This document shows positions 6,308-8,902 of a DNA stretch of 8,902 nucleotides, piece after piece (position 1 is the first letter of the stretch; every line of letters begins with the position of its first letter). The notes under the pieces are model-generated. The model had not been told where the DNA came from, did not search any database, and saw only the letters and a program-made list of their open reading frames with translations. Origin of the DNA: Deltaproteobacteria bacterium (lineage in GTDB: Bacteria > Desulfobacterota > Syntrophia > Syntrophales > UBA5619); assembly GCA_026388365.1 (NCBI GenBank), contig JAPLJW010000143.1, positions 1-8,902 of the forward strand. Direction: 5' to 3'. The position numbers were made by a program, and so were the translations under genes.

Positions 6308-6623
6308 GATTCCCTCCTTCCACATGTTCCGATGGTTGCGACCGAAACGCCGTTGAAAAGTCTGCAAGCCGATTATCCCGGAAACGGCTGCAAAAGGGAA
6401 GAAAAATCCGCATGAAAAATAAAGCTTGACATTCCATCCGAATCCTTCTATAAGGCCGTCAAATCCTGGCTCCAGGCGGAGTTCCGGATGGAAAGTTGGA
6501 TATAGACATTTTGAAGTGCAAGGCCGGCCGTCATGTTCTCAAAAAGAGTCTTGGCGGCCATGTTGTTTTTGCCATCGTGTTCATCCGACTTGAAAAGAAA
6601 TTTATGAAAGGAGGATGCACACT
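6308..6623. other. Divergent intergenic region with cold shock gene promoter and leader
   Basis: This 316-nt stretch separates the minus-strand iron-sulfur gene from the cold shock gene. It contains the ribosome-binding site of the former (6313-6319), the strong plus-strand promoter (6426-6454) and about 160 nt of leader ahead of the cold shock start. No reading frame here looks like a gene. No good minus-strand promoter for the iron-sulfur gene was identified. Confidence 0.6.
6426..6454 (+). promoter_or_regulatory. Near-consensus sigma70 promoter for the cold shock gene
   Basis: TTGACA (6426-6431), a 17-bp spacer, and TATAAG (6449-6454): 11 of 12 consensus bases with ideal spacing. Transcription would begin near 6461, giving a leader of about 160 nt. 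An inverted repeat has one arm in the spacer (6432-6442) and the other downstream of the expected start (6482-6493), which could be an operator. Confidence 0.85.
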
Positions 6624-6824
6624 ATGTCAGAAGGTACAGTGAAGTGGTTCAATGAGCAGAAGGGCTTCGGCTTCATCGAGAAGGCCGAGGGCGGCGATGT
6701 TTTCGTTCATTTCAGCGCCATTCAGGCCGGCGGTTTCAAGACGTTAGCCGAGGGCCAGCGTGTGAGTTTCGACATCGCGCAGGGCAAGAAAGGCCCGGCC
6801 GCGGAGAATGTAAAGCTCCTGTAG
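6624..6824 (+). CDS. Cold shock protein, CspA family
   Basis: A 66-aa single cold shock domain with the usual length. It has the WFN start ([10 protein letters not shown]), the RNP1 motif KGFGFI (13-18) and the RNP2 motif VFVHF (26-30), followed by SAI and the C-terminal GPAAENVKL typical of the family. The start is the ATG at 6624: AGGAGG (6609-6614) ends directly against the in-frame ATG at 6615, which is too close for initiation, whereas 6624 has 9 nt spacing. These proteins bind single-stranded RNA and DNA and act as RNA chaperones, at low temperature or constitutively. A strong promoter and a long leader upstream resemble the arrangement of temperature-responsive cspA-type genes. The gene is monocistronic, with its own terminator. 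Confidence 0.97.
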   Translation: MSEGTVKWFNEQKGFGFIEKAEGGDVFVHFSAIQAGGFKTLAEGQRVSFDIAQGKKGPAAENVKLL

Positions 6825-6848
6825 GATTTTTATCCGCAGAAAAACCTT

Positions 6849-6891
6849 AAAAGGCCTTCCAGCGTCAAACGGCGCCGGAAGGCCTTTTTTT
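6849..6891 (+). terminator. Intrinsic terminator of the cold shock gene
   Basis: A 12-bp perfect stem, AAAAGGCCTTCC (6849-6860) with 6877-6888, can be extended inward by GCG/CGC after one mismatch. It is followed by an unbroken T run through 6891. It lies 24 nt after the stop codon. Confidence 0.93.
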
Positions 6892-6963
6892 ATCGCGATT
6901 CTCCCCACGGGGTTTCGTCGTCCTTCCAGGAATCCATGGCGCCGCCGGTCCGTGCGTCATCGC

Positions 6964-6995
6964 GATCCATCCTTTTCCAGATCCATCCTTTTCCA
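6964..6995 (+). repeat. Two perfect tandem copies of a 16-bp repeat abutting a promoter
   Basis: The unit GATCCATCCTTTTCCA occurs at 6964-6979 and again at 6980-6995 with no mismatch and no spacer. The second copy ends at the base before the -35 hexamer of the amrS-like gene. The placement is what would be expected of a regulator-binding site, but a recent tandem duplication would look the same. Confidence 0.9.
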
Positions 6996-7024
6996 TTGAC
7001 ACCCCCACTCTCCTTTCCTATACT
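6996..7024 (+). promoter_or_regulatory. Near-consensus sigma70 promoter for the AmmeMemoRadiSam operon
   Basis: TTGACA (6996-7001), a 17-bp spacer, and TATACT (7019-7024): 11 of 12 consensus bases. Transcription should start near 7031, leaving a very short leader (about 15 nt) before the ATG at 7046. TGTCAA (7024-7029) is the exact reverse complement of the -35 hexamer, so the promoter is framed by a 6-bp inverted repeat. Confidence 0.85.
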
Positions 7025-7045
7025 GTCAACGATAGGAAGAAAACC

Positions 7046-8287
7046 ATGATCTCCCGACGCGCTTTTCTCGAGACGCTGGCCGGGATCGCCCCGATCCTCG
7101 GCGGGGCGGGGCTGTGCCTCTCATCCCCCCTCTGGGAGCGCCTTTTTGCGGGCGGCGACGCCGGTTGCCTCTTCGCCCTCGATCCAAAGTCCGACCTGGT
7201 GCGTCTCGCCCCCCGGGCCCGTTTCTGGACCTCCGTCCCCCTTGCCGGCGCCGATTGCCGTCCATGCCATGCATCCCTAGAACTCCTGAAGGAGAAAAGC
7301 CAGCGGCATGAGGCCGGGATCGTCAAGTGCCTCCTGTGCGCCCAGGGCTGCATCATCAAGGCCGGCGAGCGCGGCCGCTGCCGTACCAGGATAAATATCG
7401 GCGGCGAACTCCGGAGCCTCGTCTATGGCCGCCCGATCACCGTCCACGTCGACCCGATCGAGAAGAAGCCCTTCTACCACTTCCTTCCCGGCGCGGCGGC
7501 CTACTCGCTCGCGACCTCCGGATGCCCGCTGCACTGCAAGTTCTGCCAGAACTGGGAGATCTCCCAGGCCTCCCCGGAGGATTATGAAAGCCCCCGGGTT
7601 TCTCCCGACCGGATCGTCCGTTCCGCACGGGAACGGCAGGCGCCGGTGATCGCCTTCACCTACAACGAGCCGACGGTCTTTGCGGAGTACATGATCGATA
7701 TCGCCCGGGAGTCGAAGAAACAGGGACTCCGCCCCGTTTTGATCAGTTGCGGGATCATGAACGAGACGCCGCTCGCCGAGCTCTGCGACGTCCTGGATGC
7801 GATCAAGATCGACCTGAAGGGGTACGACGAGGCGTTCTACCGCGACGTCTGCGGCGCGGAGCTGAGGCCCGTCCTCCGGAGCATCAAACAGATCGCGAAG
7901 AGCCGTGCCCATATCGAGATCGTCAACCTCGTCGTCCCGACGCTGAACGACTCCGAGAAGATGCTCCGCAGCCTGATCGACTGGGTCCTGGGAGAAGTCG
8001 GACCCGACGTCCCCATCCACTTCACGCGCTTTCACCCGGATTACCAGCTCCGGAACCTGCCGCCCACGCCGGTCGCGACGCTGGAACGGGCCCGGGAGAC
8101 GGCGCTGGGGCGGGGGCTGCATTACGCCTATGTTGGAAACGTCCCGGACCATCCCGGGAACTATACCCACTGCCCTTCCTGCGGGAAGGCGGTCATCCGG
8201 CGCACCGGATTCTTCACCGTGGAAATGCATGTAACAAACGGCCGCTGCGGCTTCTGCGGCGGAAGGATCGCCGGCGTCTGGAGTTGA
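7046..8287 (+). CDS. amrS: AmmeMemoRadiSam-system radical SAM enzyme with Tat-like N-terminus
   Basis: A 413-aa protein; the ATG follows a modest AGGAAG (7034-7039). The N-terminus SRRAFLETLAGIAPILGGAGL (3-23) matches a twin-arginine signal pattern. Next comes an extension with a CxxCH motif (C71-RP-CH75). The AmrS-type core then begins with a conserved Cys site (C95-LL-C98-AQG-C102 and C112), GRPITVHVDPIEKKPFYHFLPG (128-149), the radical SAM motif C160-PLH-C164-KF-C167-QNWEISQ, FTYNEPTVFAEY (204-215) and IDLKGYDEAFYR (255-266). The C-terminal zinc-ribbon-like end has C376-PS-C379 and C401-GF-C404, finishing in IAGVWS. The pyruvate-formate-lyase-activating-enzyme-like family is defined by co-occurrence with MEMO and AMMECR1 proteins; its reaction is poorly known. 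A MEMO gene follows 18 nt downstream, supporting the assignment. The export signal is odd for an enzyme expected to draw electrons from cytoplasmic donors. Confidence 0.9.
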   Translation: MISRRAFLETLAGIAPILGGAGLCLSSPLWERLFAGGDAGCLFALDPKSDLVRLAPRARFWTSVPLAGADCRPCHASLELLKEKSQRHEAGIVKCLLCAQGCIIKAGERGRCRTRINIGGELRSLVYGRPITVHVDPIEKKPFYHFLPGAAAYSLATSGCPLHCKFCQNWEISQASPEDYESPRVSPDRIVRSARERQAPVIAFTYNEPTVFAEYMIDIARESKKQGLRPVLISCGIMNETPLAELCDVLDAIKIDLKGYDEAFYRDVCGAELRPVLRSIKQIAKSRAHIEIVNLVVPTLNDSEKMLRSLIDWVLGEVGPDVPIHFTRFHPDYQLRNLPPTPVATLERARETALGRGLHYAYVGNVPDHPGNYTHCPSCGKAVIRRTGFFTVEMHVTNGRCGFCGGRIAGVWS

Positions 8288-8305
8288 GTGGAAAGGAGAG
8301 AGATC

Positions 8306-8902
8306 ATGACTATACTGCAATTCGGTATTCCCATCGTTGCCCTCAGCCTGGGGGTGGCCGCGACCGGCATGGCCGGAAAGGACGGGGGGGGCGAGGTGCG
8401 TCCCCCCGTCGTGGCCGGGCAGTTCTATCCCGAATCGGCGACCGTCCTGAAACTCGCCGTCGAGAAATTCATGGCGGACGCGCTGCCGCCGCAGGCGAAA
8501 AAACCGCTGGCCATCGTCGTCCCCCATGCTGGGTACGTCTACTCCGGCCAGATCTGCGCCGACGGCTGGAACCAGGTCCGCGGCGGGGCCTATGACGTCG
8601 TCGTTCTCCTCGGAACGAACCACACGACGCCCGGCCTCCGGAAAATCGCCCTCTATCCGGGCGGCGGTTTCCGGACGCCCCTCGGGACCGCCATGGTGGA
8701 CGGTGATCTCACGGCGGCCCTGCTTGCCGCCTCGCCCGACTGCGCCTCCGACCGGGGGCCGTATGTCCGGGAACACTCGGTCGAGGTACAGGTCCCCTTC
8801 GTCCAGGTTCTCTTCCCCCAGGCCAGGATCGTCGCCGCAATCGTCGGCGACGCGGACGCCGCCCTCTGCACCCGCTTCGGAAACGCATTGGCCTTAGTCC
8901 TG
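8306..8902 (+). CDS. amrB: MEMO-family protein (AmmeMemoRadiSam system protein B), N-terminal part
   Basis: An open frame of 199 codons that leaves the window without a stop, so it is partial. The ATG lies 7 nt after GGAG (8295-8298), inside AAGGAGAG, and 18 nt after the amrS-like stop, so the two are an operon. MEMO landmarks are RPPVVAGQFYP (32-42), VVPHAGYVYSG (71-81, His74), LLGTNHTTPG (101-110, His106), FRTPLGTAMVD (122-132) and EHSVEVQVPF (156-165). The histidines correspond to the metal/active-site pocket shared with class III extradiol dioxygenases. MEMO proteins usually begin close to the RxPAVAGxFYP motif; here about 30 residues precede it, with a hydrophobic stretch (IPIVALSLGVAATGMAG, 8-24) that looks like a signal peptide with possible cleavage after A23. 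Its n-region lacks Lys/Arg, so export is not certain. A C-terminal AMMECR1 domain or a separate amrA gene may lie beyond the window. Confidence 0.9.
   Translation, partial: MTILQFGIPIVALSLGVAATGMAGKDGGGEVRPPVVAGQFYPESATVLKLAVEKFMADALPPQAKKPLAIVVPHAGYVYSGQICADGWNQVRGGAYDVVVLLGTNHTTPGLRKIALYPGGGFRTPLGTAMVDGDLTAALLAASPDCASDRGPYVREHSVEVQVPFVQVLFPQARIVAAIVGDADAALCTRFGNALALVL

Noticed and set aside
5582..6415. Plus-strand frame of 277 codons and a second minus frame of 336 codons over the QueG-like gene
   Set aside because: The CxxCxxCxxxCP cluster motif and a consensus ribosome-binding site fix the real frame on the minus strand; the others are shadows.
7103..7117. Lipoprotein lipobox at Cys24 of the AmrS-like protein
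   Set aside because: The residue before Cys24 is Leu, not Gly, Ala or Ser, so it does not fit signal peptidase II cleavage.
7277..8776. Long minus-strand open frame of 499 codons across amrS and the MEMO gene
   Set aside because: The plus strand encodes two clear families here. The antisense frame has low-complexity Arg/Gly/Asp-rich sequence typical of the shadow of GC-rich codons.

Overview
The window comes from a GC-rich bacterial chromosome. The gene set (3-hydroxyacyl-CoA metabolism, an OsmC-type protein, a YeiH-type transporter, a radical SAM/SPASM enzyme, a short QueG-like iron-sulfur protein, a cold shock protein and an AmmeMemoRadiSam pair) and the density of iron-sulfur enzymes fit an anaerobic Desulfobacterota-like organism, for example near Syntrophales. 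That placement is inferred from gene content and style; no rRNA is present.

Layout. 1-1161: the 3' end of an HMG-CoA lyase-like gene, then a stand-alone formyltransferase that resembles the hydrolase domain of 10-formyl-THF dehydrogenase, probably one operon. A weak terminator follows, then an OsmC-family gene (1278-1763). 1764-2365 holds no intact gene: a decayed IS1634-type transposase fragment with an in-frame amber codon, then an AT-richer block with a possible promoter. 2366-3907 is a YeiH/UPF0324 membrane transporter with an unusual N-terminal helical insert, closed by a strong terminator (3949-3990). 4157-5260 is a radical SAM/SPASM enzyme without an obvious partner. It converges on a short minus-strand QueG-like double [4Fe-4S] protein (5543-6307), and the gap between them holds a 138-bp nested inverted repeat.

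6308-6623 carries a near-consensus sigma70 promoter followed by a long leader for a 66-aa cold shock protein, which ends in its own terminator. From 7046 a second near-consensus promoter, preceded by two perfect abutting copies of a 16-bp repeat, drives an AmrS-like radical SAM enzyme and a MEMO-family protein (cut by the window end).

The most notable region is this last operon. The radical SAM enzyme begins with a twin-arginine-like signal and has an insert with a CxxCH motif, and the MEMO protein also begins with a hydrophobic signal-like segment. This suggests that this version of the poorly understood AmmeMemoRadiSam system may act at or outside the cytoplasmic membrane. That is an inference from N-terminal sequence only.
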